Assembly (NCBI RefSeq): GCF_015207105.1
Contig: NZ_JADEXO010000008.1
Coordinates: 37,768-101,767, forward strand
Direction of reading: 5' to 3'
Origin: a cf. Phormidesmis sp. LEGE 11477
GTDB lineage: Bacteria > Cyanobacteriota > Cyanobacteriia > Phormidesmidales > Phormidesmidaceae
DNA length: 64,000 bases
Positions within the stretch are counted from its first letter, which is position 1. Each line of letters starts with the position of its first letter. A program made the position numbers and the translations under genes. The notes below the pieces were generated by a model that searched no databases, had not been told where the DNA came from, and saw only the letters and a list, made by a program, of their open reading frames with translations. Positions 52,388 to 61,928 of this stretch are shown here, in pieces.

Positions 52388-53368
52388 ATGACCTCGACCC
52401 AACTCCATCCTCAAGGCACCTTTCTGGGCGCACATGGTTTACAGCTTTTCTATCAAAGCTGGTATCCATCATCAGTTCGCAAATACTCTAGCCGAGACGC
52501 TGCTGAAGGTGTTCTTAGCACCTCTAACGCTCAGAAGCGTGTCACTGCCTCCCTTCTTCCTGAAAGTCAAACCCCTACTGATATTAAGGGTGTCTTAGCA
52601 ATTGTGCATGGCTTAGGCGAGCATTCTGGGCGCTATTGCCGAATCGTGAGAGGTCTCACCGATGCCGGATACGCCGTCTTTGGTTTTGATAACCAGGGCC
52701 ACGGCAAATCCGAAGGTCAGCGCGGTCACATCAACCGTTGGCAAGACTACCGTGACAATACTCAAGCTTTTCTATCGCTGATCCGTCAGCAAGAGCCTAC
52801 CGCTCCCCTGTTCCTGATGGGCCACAGCCTAGGCGGTTTAATTGTACTTGACTATGTCTTACGCAGCGCCGACTCTGCTGAGTTCGCAGCATTAGATGTC
52901 AAAGGACTAATCGTCAGTGCCCCGCCGTTTCAACCAACAACAGGCACCGCTAGCCGCCGCCGAATGATTCTAGCCCGGCTGCTCTCCGGCCTGCTGCCTC
53001 GGCTCAGCCTCAGCATGAACCTGAGCCAGGGTGGCCTCTCGCGCGATCCATCAGTCAGCGACCAGGCGGCTGACGATCCGCTCACTCACTCATCTGTCAC
53101 GCTCCGCTGGGGTAGCGAAACGCTCAGCACCCTCGACTGGGTAAAAGACCACATCGACCGGCTCAGTCTGCCACTGCTGCTAACCCACGGAGAAGCAGAT
53201 CCAATCATTTCTCCTTCTGGTAGCAAAGAAATCTTTCAGCAGGTCAACAGCCCCGACAAAACGTTGAAGCTTTATCCAGGCAGCTATCACGAGCCGCACA
53301 ACGATTTGGATGCCGATACGGTCGTCTCGGATTTACTGCGGTGGATAGAGACGGCGATCGCGTCTTGA
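52388..53368 (+). CDS. Alpha/beta hydrolase, monoacylglycerol-lipase type
   Basis: A 326-residue serine hydrolase of the lysophospholipase/monoacylglycerol lipase group. Seen: AIVHGLGEHSGRY (oxyanion region), FGFDNQGHGKSEGQRGHINRWQDYRDN, the nucleophile elbow GHSLGG (Ser147), LTHGEADPIIS (Asp271) and GSYHEPHND (His301). Residues about 31-65 are an insertion rich in Ser between the first strands, not usual in the family. No signal peptide. It lies 74 bp after the fusion gene; together they hint at lipid turnover, but that is inference. Confidence 0.88.
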   Translation: MTSTQLHPQGTFLGAHGLQLFYQSWYPSSVRKYSSRDAAEGVLSTSNAQKRVTASLLPESQTPTDIKGVLAIVHGLGEHSGRYCRIVRGLTDAGYAVFGFDNQGHGKSEGQRGHINRWQDYRDNTQAFLSLIRQQEPTAPLFLMGHSLGGLIVLDYVLRSADSAEFAALDVKGLIVSAPPFQPTTGTASRRRMILARLLSGLLPRLSLSMNLSQGGLSRDPSVSDQAADDPLTHSSVTLRWGSETLSTLDWVKDHIDRLSLPLLLTHGEADPIISPSGSKEIFQQVNSPDKTLKLYPGSYHEPHNDLDADTVVSDLLRWIETAIAS

Positions 53369-53532
53369 CGAGTCCATACGCTGGCAAACGCTCTAACCTT
53401 CTACTCTGTAGCTGCTTGGGAGTCGCTTGGGTGTGGTTTAAAGACAGCCGATTTTAGGTAACACTTGCTGCATAGAATAGACCACTGCCGCATCGATGTG
53501 CTGATCGATCCAAAGTGACACCTAGATTTAGA

Positions 53533-54726
53533 CTACGCCGCATTGTTGAGGTTCACAAACTGGGTGGGTACATTGCCGATAGCTTTGTACAATCCGATTA
53601 GTTTCTCAGCCGCGCAGCCCCAGGTGTAGTGCTGAAGTACGAGATTCCGGGCACGTTGCCCCATGGCCCTGCCTTCAGATAAATTCCCCAGCACCTGGGA
53701 TAGAGCAGAATATATTGCTTCTGCGTCGCTGTCGACAATATGAGCGGCTTCCATAGTAGCTGCTTCAGGAAAGTTGCACTGGTGCGTAATAATGCAGGGA
53801 AGTCCAGCGGCCATGCCTTCTAAAATAGAAATGCTAAAGCCTTCAGAATAAGAAGGTGCAACGTAAACGCTAGCAGCGGCAAGCGCTGAGTATTTTAGAT
53901 CGCCAGTTAGCATACCTGTGAAGGTAACCGCGTTCGAGCAGCCCACTTGCTCAAAGAAGCTTCTAGCAGTTGGCAGAAATCCTATGCTGTCAGGTCCTGC
54001 TAAAACCAGGTGTGCATTAGGGAATTGATGGCGCGCTTTGGCGAAGGCAGGCGCGAGTAGATCCAGTCCTTTCTTGGGATCGATCCGTCCTAAAAAAAGG
54101 ACAATCTGCTTGCCCTGTGTTTCGGGAAACTGGTGGTAAAATACCTCCGGCTTTGGAAGCGTTTGAAATTCGCTGCGGTAGATGCCGTTGTGGATAATCT
54201 CTGTTTGTGAGAAACCTAAAGTATTGACGTGACTGGCTTCTTGCCGATTGAGCACGTGAATAGCGCTAGATGTTCTTAGCATCGGCGATTCAAAGTATCG
54301 ATAATAGAGCCTTTTTTTGGAAGCTTTGTATGACAGCGCCCAAGGCTCTAGCATGCCGTGAGGGGTCGTGAGATAGGGGACTTTCTGCTGCTGGCAAATC
54401 CAGCGGGCGATCGCCATCGTTGGCGCAAACATATTGTGAGTGTGAACAACAGCGTAGTCAGCTGCGTATCGAGCGAGCCACTGACAGAGAGCAACACTCA
54501 TAATGAAGTCGTAGCGGTGAAAGCAATCAAAGTATTTAACTCTGTAGTCTTTCTTTTCTATCCACTGATTGAGAGGCACCGTCAGCTTGTCAGCGCCGTT
54601 GGCGTTTGTCGTGACAAGGTCGACGCTAATTCCTTTTTGGCCTAAGCTTTGTGCAAGATCCTGCGCGACTTTAGAAGGTCCGCCATACACAGCGGCTAGA
54701 TAAGGAATCGCTATCAGCACTTTCAT
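53533..54726 (-). CDS. Glycosyltransferase, GT4 type
   Basis: A 397-residue GT-B enzyme from ATG 54726 (MKVLIAIPYLAAVYGGPSKVAQDLAQSLGQKGI). An upstream start at 54855 would read through the 26-bp element and give an unlikely leader. The C-terminal donor domain has VLFLGRIDPKKGLDLLAPAF, VTFTGML and the E-x7-E motif VAPSYSEGFSISILEGMAAGLPCI. It retains its configuration at the sugar carbon (family knowledge). Last gene of the polysaccharide cluster, convergent with the hydrolase. Confidence 0.87.
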   Translation of the reverse strand: MKVLIAIPYLAAVYGGPSKVAQDLAQSLGQKGISVDLVTTNANGADKLTVPLNQWIEKKDYRVKYFDCFHRYDFIMSVALCQWLARYAADYAVVHTHNMFAPTMAIARWICQQQKVPYLTTPHGMLEPWALSYKASKKRLYYRYFESPMLRTSSAIHVLNRQEASHVNTLGFSQTEIIHNGIYRSEFQTLPKPEVFYHQFPETQGKQIVLFLGRIDPKKGLDLLAPAFAKARHQFPNAHLVLAGPDSIGFLPTARSFFEQVGCSNAVTFTGMLTGDLKYSALAAASVYVAPSYSEGFSISILEGMAAGLPCIITHQCNFPEAATMEAAHIVDSDAEAIYSALSQVLGNLSEGRAMGQRARNLVLQHYTWGCAAEKLIGLYKAIGNVPTQFVNLNNAA

Positions 54727-54784
54727 CGTTGTTGTATTCCTATAGTTAGCTGAGTTTAGTGACTCGCAGATATGACTAGGATGC

Positions 54785-54810
54785 ATCCGCACCGCTGGCT
54801 GACCACTTTT
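54785..54810. repeat. 26-bp dispersed element, copy 2
   Basis: Matches 6485-6510 at 25 of 26 positions. It lies in the 140-bp gap between two glycosyltransferase genes. Both copies are in spacers of minus-strand operons, in the same orientation. Confidence 0.7.
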
Positions 54811-54866
54811 CTCTCTTATGACGAAGGTTTCACTGTTAGAGAGTGTGTGGAGCAAAGTGGAAAACG

Positions 54867-56045
54867 CTATAAAGCCACATTGATAGCATTGAGCAGTCCC
54901 TCACCAAACTGACGGGGGCTGTGGTAGGCGACAATAGCCTGACTAGCTCTGCCCATGTTGGCGCGATCGCGCTCACTCATCGAATGAATCTTCAACAGAG
55001 ATTGGACAATCTCAGAAGTCCGCTGCGGATTGAAAGTAAATCCATTTTCGCCATCTTTCACTAAGCTGGAGCAAGCGCCCACGGTGTTGCTACAGAGAAT
55101 AGGCAGCCCAGCCGCACAAGCCTCATTGACTACTAAGCCCCACTGTTCTACGAGTGCGGGATGGACAAAAGCGCCTGCTAGCCCGTACCAGTAGGCTATC
55201 TGTTCGTAGGTCAAAAAGCCGGGCAAATGGACTAGATCTTTTAGGCCCTTCCGGGCGATTAGCTGATAAATTGCATCTGTTTCTATGCCGCTGCCACAGA
55301 TCACTAGATGCCAGGAATTTTCTATTCCCACCAGGCTGCAGTAGCTCGCAAAGGCTTCGAGGACTCGCAGCATATTTTTACGGGGGATTAGCCGAGTGAC
55401 TGCCAAAAAATAAGGTTTCTCTGGAATGTTGGGATATTGCTGTCGAATAGACGCTGCATTTTGGCTAGCGATCGCAGCTTGTTTTACAAAGTAATCATTG
55501 TCGACAACATCGTAGCCATAGAATATGCGATCGCGTTCAAACCCTAGTTGAACTAGGTAATCTCTATGGGCAGGTCCACCCACCAAAGCCGACGAGTACT
55601 TACGAACATACAGCCAGGACTTGAGCTGCTCTTTCCACCATGTTCGTGTTTCATCGTCTTGCTTGCTTTCACTCATCAAGACAGTCGGTACGCTATGCTG
55701 CTGGGCCCACCGTAAAGCGGCCTGCGAAATTGGAAATCCCCAGCCCGGAATCACTAAGACATCGGGACCGATCGCATCTAAGCAAGGCGCTAGTGCAGCA
55801 ACTGCCTCCGGCGACTCTGGATGAACATCCGCCGAGAGTCTGCCAACAGCGCTAGAGGCCGGAATCAAAGTTCTTAGCGTAAATCCTTCTACCGCCGGTA
55901 GAGTTCCCCAAGGATGCTCTTTGGTTTGTTCGATTGACTGAACTGCCGTAAGCTGCCAGCCACGAGTTTGACAGATGTCACTAGCAGCGCTGAGCCTGGC
56001 CAAGTGATAGTTACCAATGTGGCTGAAGATAATCGCTACGTGCAT
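54867..56045 (-). CDS. Glycosyltransferase, GT4 type
   Basis: A 392-residue GT-B enzyme. The N-terminal domain begins MHVAIIFSHIGNYHLARLSAA and contains VLVIPGWGFPISQAALRWAQQHSVPTVLMSESK. The donor domain has FLAVTRLIPRKNMLRVLEAFASY, VHLPGFLTYEQIAYWYG and the E-x7-E motif VHPALVEQWGLVVNEACAAGLPILCSN. Twelve bp separate its start from the polymerase stop upstream. Sugar specificity cannot be read from the sequence. Confidence 0.87.
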   Translation of the reverse strand: MHVAIIFSHIGNYHLARLSAASDICQTRGWQLTAVQSIEQTKEHPWGTLPAVEGFTLRTLIPASSAVGRLSADVHPESPEAVAALAPCLDAIGPDVLVIPGWGFPISQAALRWAQQHSVPTVLMSESKQDDETRTWWKEQLKSWLYVRKYSSALVGGPAHRDYLVQLGFERDRIFYGYDVVDNDYFVKQAAIASQNAASIRQQYPNIPEKPYFLAVTRLIPRKNMLRVLEAFASYCSLVGIENSWHLVICGSGIETDAIYQLIARKGLKDLVHLPGFLTYEQIAYWYGLAGAFVHPALVEQWGLVVNEACAAGLPILCSNTVGACSSLVKDGENGFTFNPQRTSEIVQSLLKIHSMSERDRANMGRASQAIVAYHSPRQFGEGLLNAINVAL

Positions 56046-56057
56046 AAATACATCTTT

Positions 56058-57494
56058 CTATCTAGAAGGCATCATCTTTCTAAGAACAACAAGCGCTATC
56101 ACTGGCAAGATAGTGGTCGTCAGCCAGAATAGGCTTCTCATAGTGATACCGGCAGCAAAAAATCCCAAAGCATAGACCAATAGACCATAGTCTGATTGCG
56201 ATCGCACTGCCATCCGGTTCCACCAAGCGGCTAGCGCACCGAGGAACAAAGAGACAGCAGCGACGCCCGCCATACCTGCCATCATGTAGCACTCACCTAG
56301 ATAGGTAGCTGCAACTGTCCAACCCTTAGCCCCTGCAATCTCTTCGATACTGACACTAATTCCTTCAGGCTTTCCTGGCCAGAAAGCACGAGGAATCGGT
56401 TTGATCAGTGCCCATCTAATAACTTCTGGTCCTAGAAATTCGTGTTCAGAAGGGATTGCATCTGCTAGCTGACCAATTGAAGCTAGGTTATAGTCGACAG
56501 CAAAAGTATCTCTCGTTGCACCGCTCGCATAAACTTCATTAGCGATGTAGCGCTTTAGCCCCATCTGACGGAACTCTAGCATGTGATAACAGCCGAAGAC
56601 CGCAACAAAAGCTAAAACGCAGATCGGTAATACTGTATTCCATAAAGTGTTCTTAGGTAGCGTCAGCAGGTATGCCACAGAAAAGGTTGCTATATGAACA
56701 ATAAAAATATTGCGAGTACCACTAGAAAACGCATGGAAGATTGTCAGACAAAAAACTAGACTTACAAATAAAAGCTGAAACTTTGAAAAGGAGCGACGTC
56801 GATTCCAAATAATCCCTGCCAAAGGCGGAATGACATAGCTCAGAAGGTTGAGTTCTGTAAGTAGGCTACTCCAACCCCCTAAGGCGTTCCTACTCCAAGG
56901 TTGTGAAAAGCGAGGGGCAACCATCGCCTGCAGCATAGTAAAGATATTAAATTGAACGCTAAGCAGCATGTAGAAGTAAGCGATAAATGCTGAAGCTACA
57001 AAAATTCTAAAAAGAGATTTGCTCGAGATATCTTTTAGGGTTAGCCAACGAGCGCGCATCGGCTGTGGCGAGATGAAATGACGACCTAGCGCTAGACAAA
57101 ACATACCGACCAGGACAATCTCAATGGCTTTCCCAACTTGGGTATAAGTTGCCATAGTGTTGAAGCCTGGCTGAGGTAATAAGAACTCCGCTAAGGTCAA
57201 TCCGTACAGAGCTAATAGACAAAGAGCATCGGTACGCAATAGGTTGCGTAGTCCTGACGTGCTATCTAGATAAAAGCTCGCAGCTAACGCAATCCCGACA
57301 GTAATAGCGACTACCCGTGCGATGCCATCAGAAGTTACCTGAGTTGGGTAAAAAATATAGGCAATGAGTATACCGGCAACAAGACAGACGGTGCCTGCTA
57401 GAGAAGGCGAAGGTGGACGTAAGAATTCTTCTATAGGCAAGGATATAGGCAGAGGTGGATAAATAATACCTTCGCTGTCGTGAGATAGTGTCAT
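56058..57494 (-). CDS. Wzy-like O-antigen/exopolysaccharide polymerase
   Basis: A 478-residue multipass membrane protein with about eleven to twelve hydrophobic segments and a large loop (about residues 315-395) holding NLASIGQLADAIPSEHEFLGPEVIRWALIKPIPRAFWPGKPEG. The layout and context suggest a polymerase that joins lipid-linked repeat units. Such proteins share little sequence, so the call rests on topology, the loop motif and the glycosyltransferases around it. Its start overlaps the stop of the gene upstream by 4 bp. Confidence 0.75.
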   Translation of the reverse strand: MTLSHDSEGIIYPPLPISLPIEEFLRPPSPSLAGTVCLVAGILIAYIFYPTQVTSDGIARVVAITVGIALAASFYLDSTSGLRNLLRTDALCLLALYGLTLAEFLLPQPGFNTMATYTQVGKAIEIVLVGMFCLALGRHFISPQPMRARWLTLKDISSKSLFRIFVASAFIAYFYMLLSVQFNIFTMLQAMVAPRFSQPWSRNALGGWSSLLTELNLLSYVIPPLAGIIWNRRRSFSKFQLLFVSLVFCLTIFHAFSSGTRNIFIVHIATFSVAYLLTLPKNTLWNTVLPICVLAFVAVFGCYHMLEFRQMGLKRYIANEVYASGATRDTFAVDYNLASIGQLADAIPSEHEFLGPEVIRWALIKPIPRAFWPGKPEGISVSIEEIAGAKGWTVAATYLGECYMMAGMAGVAAVSLFLGALAAWWNRMAVRSQSDYGLLVYALGFFAAGITMRSLFWLTTTILPVIALVVLRKMMPSR

Positions 57495-58750
57495 GCTGCT
57501 TTGAATATTGATTTGTGAGATTGAGCGGAAACTTTTATTTGATTTCGGTAGCTATCTTCAAAGAGCGCTATCAATTCACCTGCTTTTGCATCCCAGGTAA
57601 GTGAACTACGTATCAGCGCCTGTGCGTTTTGTCCCCACTGCTGACGTTGTTCATCATTGTTGAGCATACGATCTAGAGCCTGCGCGGTTGAGGAAACATC
57701 TCTAGGCGGTACGGTCAAACCCTGCACTTCGTGTTTCATCATGTCTGTGATGCCACCATCTTTACAACAGATGATCGGTTTGCCTGCTGCCATAGCTTCT
57801 AAATAGACAGTTGCAAAGGGTTCGTCCCAGCCCGTTAGGGCAAAGCAGTCTGCCCAAGCCATTTCCTGTAAGACTTCGGCATGAGACTTTCGACCTACGA
57901 GCTGTACCTGATCAGAAATTTCTAAGGCTTCAATGGTCTGGCGAATTTTTTCTTCATCAGGGCCGTGGCCAACAATTCTGAGCGTTGCGTCGGGATGCTG
58001 AGAGCTGATTCTACGAAAAGACTCTATTAATAAAGGGATTCCCTTACGCTGAGCGAAAATAGCACAGACTAAGACTATTTTTTTGCCTATGAGTTCTGGA
58101 GGACGGGGCTGGTGTGTCAGGTGTGGCGGCGGTAGATTAACGCCGTTGTGATGCACGAGGACGTTGGCATTGGGAAACAGCGATCGCATATCTTGAGCCA
58201 TACGATTAGAAACAGAGAGCCAAGCAAAAGCCGATTTTGCGGTTTGTTGTAGTGCGTGCTGACGTTTAGGATACTGACGGCAGTCCGCAATTTCGCCAAA
58301 GTCGTGCTCTTGAACAATTAGAGGACGTTGATATGCTGCGGGTAGCTGGGTTAACAGCCAGCCGTTAGGTAGACCGTGGTGACAGAAAAATACGTCAGGT
58401 TGATACTGTTCGATTAGCTGCATCAGCTGACGTTTGGCTGACTGCCAAGCTAGCTGTAGGAAAAAAGCAGGATGGCGGTAGGCTTTTTGCTTGACTGGTG
58501 CGACTGGATAGTAAAGCCACCGAGGATAGTGCGCCACGACGTCTCCGGGCCAGGTATATAAAGAAGGGCAATTTGCATAGGCTTTGGCACCGGGGGTGTT
58601 TGCGATCGCACTAGGTACCCAGGAAGTGAAAGAAGCTACCTGAAGACTGATACCTTGACGAACCAATGCCTGTGCTTGAGTCAGAGCCCAAGTGCCCATC
58701 AGCGGATTATTAGGTTTAGGAAAGTAATAGGCTAGAAATAAGACTTTCAT
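57491..58750 (-). CDS. Glycosyltransferase, GT4 type
   Basis: A 419-residue GT-B enzyme: MKVLFLAYYFPKPNNPLMGTWALTQAQAL at the start, LIVQEHDFGEIADC in the middle, and the donor-binding part with VLVCAIFAQRKGIPLLIESFRRI, VQLVGRKSHAEVLQEMAWADCFALTGWDEPFATVYLEAMAAGKPIICC (E-x7-E). It is coupled to the polymerase gene by a 4-bp overlap. Upstream of it is a 167-bp gap that may hold an internal promoter. Confidence 0.87.
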   Translation of the reverse strand: MKVLFLAYYFPKPNNPLMGTWALTQAQALVRQGISLQVASFTSWVPSAIANTPGAKAYANCPSLYTWPGDVVAHYPRWLYYPVAPVKQKAYRHPAFFLQLAWQSAKRQLMQLIEQYQPDVFFCHHGLPNGWLLTQLPAAYQRPLIVQEHDFGEIADCRQYPKRQHALQQTAKSAFAWLSVSNRMAQDMRSLFPNANVLVHHNGVNLPPPHLTHQPRPPELIGKKIVLVCAIFAQRKGIPLLIESFRRISSQHPDATLRIVGHGPDEEKIRQTIEALEISDQVQLVGRKSHAEVLQEMAWADCFALTGWDEPFATVYLEAMAAGKPIICCKDGGITDMMKHEVQGLTVPPRDVSSTAQALDRMLNNDEQRQQWGQNAQALIRSSLTWDAKAGELIALFEDSYRNQIKVSAQSHKSIFKAA

Positions 58751-58917
58751 ATTTTCAGCTCTTTAAGACTTTTAGCCTATGAAAACGATGGCAATAGTCT
58801 CTTTCTGCTTTTGGTTCTATCGCAGTGACAGAATAGATTGACTTTGAGTAAGAAGGCGTTAATAGCAATCTGATAATCAGTAGTATATTTGAAGAGTCTT
58901 ATTTGAAGTCGTTAGAG

Positions 58918-59769
58918 CTAGCTCTTAAAAAGAGCCTTGAAAGCATCATATTTCTCATAGGGAATACCCCACAGCGCTCGATACATTTGATTTTTGATTT
59001 GGAATCTTTTTAATAACTTCTCATCATCTAAGCCGTATCTAGATAAAAGTTGATGAAATCGGTTGTGGACATGCTTGTAAAGCTCTACATCTAAATTATT
59101 CTTTTCGGCAATCAACTGACGGGTTCTTTTAGAAACGGTCGGTCTACTAGCTTCTTTAGCACTATTTCGCCGAAGATACGAACTCTGACTCCAACCCATC
59201 ATTCGATATAAGAGCAGCATTGATTGGTCGAATTGTTCTGTCAACCCTACGAATGAAAAGTGCTGGTCTATATTCTCCTTAGCAGTTTCTAAAAGATCCG
59301 TATTGCATTCGCCTATGGGCGTGCGATTAATGAACAAACTCTTCTCATCTCCTGCTATGAACCTGACCTGCCCGTTGTCCAATTCCATTAGCTGAGTATT
59401 TAGGGCAAATTCTTCTAGAGATTTATTAACTGCATGCCGGTGATAGTATGCTGTTGGATTGTCTATAGAATAGTAGTAGAGAGAGATAACTCGTGATACG
59501 GGCTCACGGAGCATCGTAATGTATGTAAAAGGCTGCGGCAGATAACGTTGTATTCCAAAACAACAATGGCCTACAAAAAACCCATCCTCAAATCTTTTTG
59601 CGCTTGCAGCTTTTTCTAGAGACAGAGACTGGCGCTCAGCACTGACAGCACGAAGCACTCTAGTTGAGAGCGAGGGGCCTAGTTCTCGTCTCAAAATACG
59701 CTGTATTGTGATGCCACCCGTCTTTTGAATGTGGAGAAAGATAATAAATTTTTCAAGAGAGCGGGTCAT
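58918..59769 (-). CDS. Sulfotransferase family 2 domain protein
   Basis: A 283-residue protein with the 5'-phosphosulfate motif FLHIQKTGGITIQRILRRELG near the start and the 3'-phosphate motif MLREPVSRVISLYYYS, both typical of membrane-type carbohydrate sulfotransferases (PF03567) that use PAPS. Lying inside a polysaccharide cluster, it probably adds sulfate to the polymer; sulfated exopolysaccharide is well known in cyanobacteria. No N-terminal membrane anchor is seen. It sits 3 bp after the gene at 59773, clearly in one operon. Confidence 0.87.
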   Translation of the reverse strand: MTRSLEKFIIFLHIQKTGGITIQRILRRELGPSLSTRVLRAVSAERQSLSLEKAASAKRFEDGFFVGHCCFGIQRYLPQPFTYITMLREPVSRVISLYYYSIDNPTAYYHRHAVNKSLEEFALNTQLMELDNGQVRFIAGDEKSLFINRTPIGECNTDLLETAKENIDQHFSFVGLTEQFDQSMLLLYRMMGWSQSSYLRRNSAKEASRPTVSKRTRQLIAEKNNLDVELYKHVHNRFHQLLSRYGLDDEKLLKRFQIKNQMYRALWGIPYEKYDAFKALFKS

Positions 59770-59772
59770 TGC

Positions 59773-60981
59773 TTAAATAGATAATAGGTCTCTTCTTAGA
59801 TGCTCTATGCAGAAGCTATTTACTGGCTTGGAGTGCTCAGAAAAAGACAATAGTTTTTGAGGATCTTTAAAGCAACTATCAAGCGCGGCGGCAATCGCAT
59901 CACCGCTTACCTCAGCTAGCGCCAATCCGTTAACGTTATCTTGAACGACTTCTCCACAGCAGCGCGAAGCAATAATGGGTAATTTCCAGGCTTGAGCTTC
60001 TAACTGAGTCAAGCCATAGCCATCAGAGAGCGTTGGAAATAGAAATACATCGGCTTGGCGATAGTAGGTTTCTACTTGACTGCGAGGCACTTGTCCTATC
60101 CACTTTACTTGAGGGTGGTTCAATAGGGCCTGAGGAATTACGATCTCTTGGATGCCAACAATCCAAAACTCAATCGGCTTACCCTGTAATCGTTTGATAG
60201 CTTCTATGAGCCTAGCAATTCCTTTACGTAGGGTTGCTCGGCCCAAAAATAAGACTCGCAGAGGCCGCTCCTTCGAGAAGGTTGAAGGATACTGTCGTTT
60301 GAAGCTTTGAGCTGTCAGCGGCGGTGTATAGACGAGGGGAACGATGCGAATTTTCTCCGGGTCAACGCCTGCTTTCTCTAATAGATGCTGTGACCAAGTA
60401 GAATTGACGATAATTGTATCGGCAAGCTCGCACTCCTGTTGCCATAGGGACCAGTAGGAGGAAGGGACAGGTTGACGGTTAGGCGCTAGTTCTGAGTACT
60501 TACTATGCTCTTCTGCGACAATCTTCTCTTCAAAAAGACCTGGGTCTATCTGGCCTAGAACGGTAGGCCAACCTCTTTTTTTTGCATAGCGTAGCAGCTC
60601 TAGAGCGCTGTAGCTGTAGGTAAACAGCGTGGGGGGGTGACTACCATCAAGTTTCAATGAGCTGAGATAGGTTATAGCCTGCCGTTGAAACCATCGGTTT
60701 CGAGCCATCATCCGCTTCCAGGGCGTTGTCTTTCTCAGCTTGTGAACTAGCTCAAATTGGATTGACGAGGATGTGAAAGATTTGACAGTAGCGGTTGATA
60801 AGTCGGGGTGGTAGCGATCTTTTAATAGTCTCGCTGCTTTATCTGGTAGTTTGCGAAGTACAGAGCTAGGCGAAACCCATACATCGGTAATCAAACATTC
60901 GAGCTGTCTTGAGTGACTGAGCACCCGAGGAATAGCATAGTGCTCTCTAGCGCCTAATTGCGAGACTATCCAACGAGTCAT
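59773..60981 (-). CDS. Glycosyltransferase, GT4 type
   Basis: A 402-residue GT-B enzyme from ATG 60981 (MTRWIVSQLGAREHYAIPRVL), which overlaps the upstream gene's stop by 4 bp; an ATG 33 bp earlier is less likely. The donor domain has VLFLGRATLRKGIARLIEAIKRL, VKWIGQVPRSQVETYYRQADVFLFPTLSDGYGLTQLEAQAWKLPII and a CCGEVV turn, the GT4 pattern. The 10 extra N-terminal residues of the longer form have no support. Confidence 0.85.
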   Translation of the reverse strand: MTRWIVSQLGAREHYAIPRVLSHSRQLECLITDVWVSPSSVLRKLPDKAARLLKDRYHPDLSTATVKSFTSSSIQFELVHKLRKTTPWKRMMARNRWFQRQAITYLSSLKLDGSHPPTLFTYSYSALELLRYAKKRGWPTVLGQIDPGLFEEKIVAEEHSKYSELAPNRQPVPSSYWSLWQQECELADTIIVNSTWSQHLLEKAGVDPEKIRIVPLVYTPPLTAQSFKRQYPSTFSKERPLRVLFLGRATLRKGIARLIEAIKRLQGKPIEFWIVGIQEIVIPQALLNHPQVKWIGQVPRSQVETYYRQADVFLFPTLSDGYGLTQLEAQAWKLPIIASRCCGEVVQDNVNGLALAEVSGDAIAAALDSCFKDPQKLLSFSEHSKPVNSFCIEHLRRDLLSI

Positions 60982-61892
60982 GACGCAGTTAGGAAGTCCG
61001 AAGTCTCTGGACATATATCAACGTCAGCTTGCTGAGATTTGTGCATCTGTAAATACGAAGTTAGGCGTTGACTGGAGATCGGCTTGCGAGCTTTACGATA
61101 GCGGTGAATGAGGTAAGGTGTAAGACCTATGCCCCGAACGATTCCATTGAATCGGCCATGCCTGATAAGCCAAAAGATACGATTTAGACATTGAGCAACA
61201 CCTAGCCAACAGAAGGATACTGGATACCGTAGATAAGCAAGTAGGCCAAGGTTAGCGATACTTGCAGCAGTAACATCAGGTCTAGTGTGGTGAGCTAATT
61301 GGGTATTGTGAAACACTCGCAGCCAAGAGCTATGCAATACTTTCCAGTTCAATTCAGACAGCTGTAGGACAAGATCAACTTCTTCCATTCCATAGGCTAA
61401 GGGTAGCGGTAAGTATCCATCTGTCTGTTGAAAGGCACTCTTGCGGTAAGCACAGCCACAGCCGATAAATGAATTTGACCAACAAGCTGTAAGGCTATCC
61501 GATTCGATAGTCTCTCCAATATGATAGACGGCAGATCCTATGACTGCTGCCTCTGGAAATTGTTCAAAAAGCTGAAGAAGTCGGGCAAAGTAGTCTGCAT
61601 CTATTGGATAGGAATCGTCATCGAAGCTGGCAACGATCTCGTGCTTCGCTTGCGCGATCGCGCGAGTTCTTCCACCGCCTGGACCAACCTGAACCTTGCT
61701 TTGAATTACCTTAACTCGCTGAGCAAACAGACTATGGCTCAAAGTCCTTCGAGTACTGCTGTCATTAGCATCAACGTGGACAATGACTTCATCAGGATAA
61801 GGACTACAACCAAGGATTTTTTTCAAAGCTGATAATAGTTGCTGATTCCTATTATATGTAGGAATTATGACGGTAATAGGACAGCTATGCAT
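60978..61892 (-). CDS. Glycosyltransferase, GT2 type
   Basis: A 304-residue GT-A enzyme: PITVIIPTYNRNQQLLSALKKI, GGGRTRAIAQAKHEIVASFDDDSYPIDADY with the DxD-type metal motif, and GCGCAYRKSAFQQTDGYLPLPLAYGMEEVDLVLQL with the ED acidic pair. A C-terminal basic region may sit on the membrane. Coupled to the next gene by ATGA overlap. Confidence 0.87.
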   Translation of the reverse strand: MHSCPITVIIPTYNRNQQLLSALKKILGCSPYPDEVIVHVDANDSSTRRTLSHSLFAQRVKVIQSKVQVGPGGGRTRAIAQAKHEIVASFDDDSYPIDADYFARLLQLFEQFPEAAVIGSAVYHIGETIESDSLTACWSNSFIGCGCAYRKSAFQQTDGYLPLPLAYGMEEVDLVLQLSELNWKVLHSSWLRVFHNTQLAHHTRPDVTAASIANLGLLAYLRYPVSFCWLGVAQCLNRIFWLIRHGRFNGIVRGIGLTPYLIHRYRKARKPISSQRLTSYLQMHKSQQADVDICPETSDFLTAS

Positions 61893-61928
61893 TTAATAAA
61901 AACAATATATGCTCAAAGCTAAAGAGAA

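Noticed and set aside
54727..54855. Longer N-terminus of the last glycosyltransferase
   Set aside because: It would translate the 26-bp repeat element; MKVLIAIPY at 54726 is the normal GT4 start.
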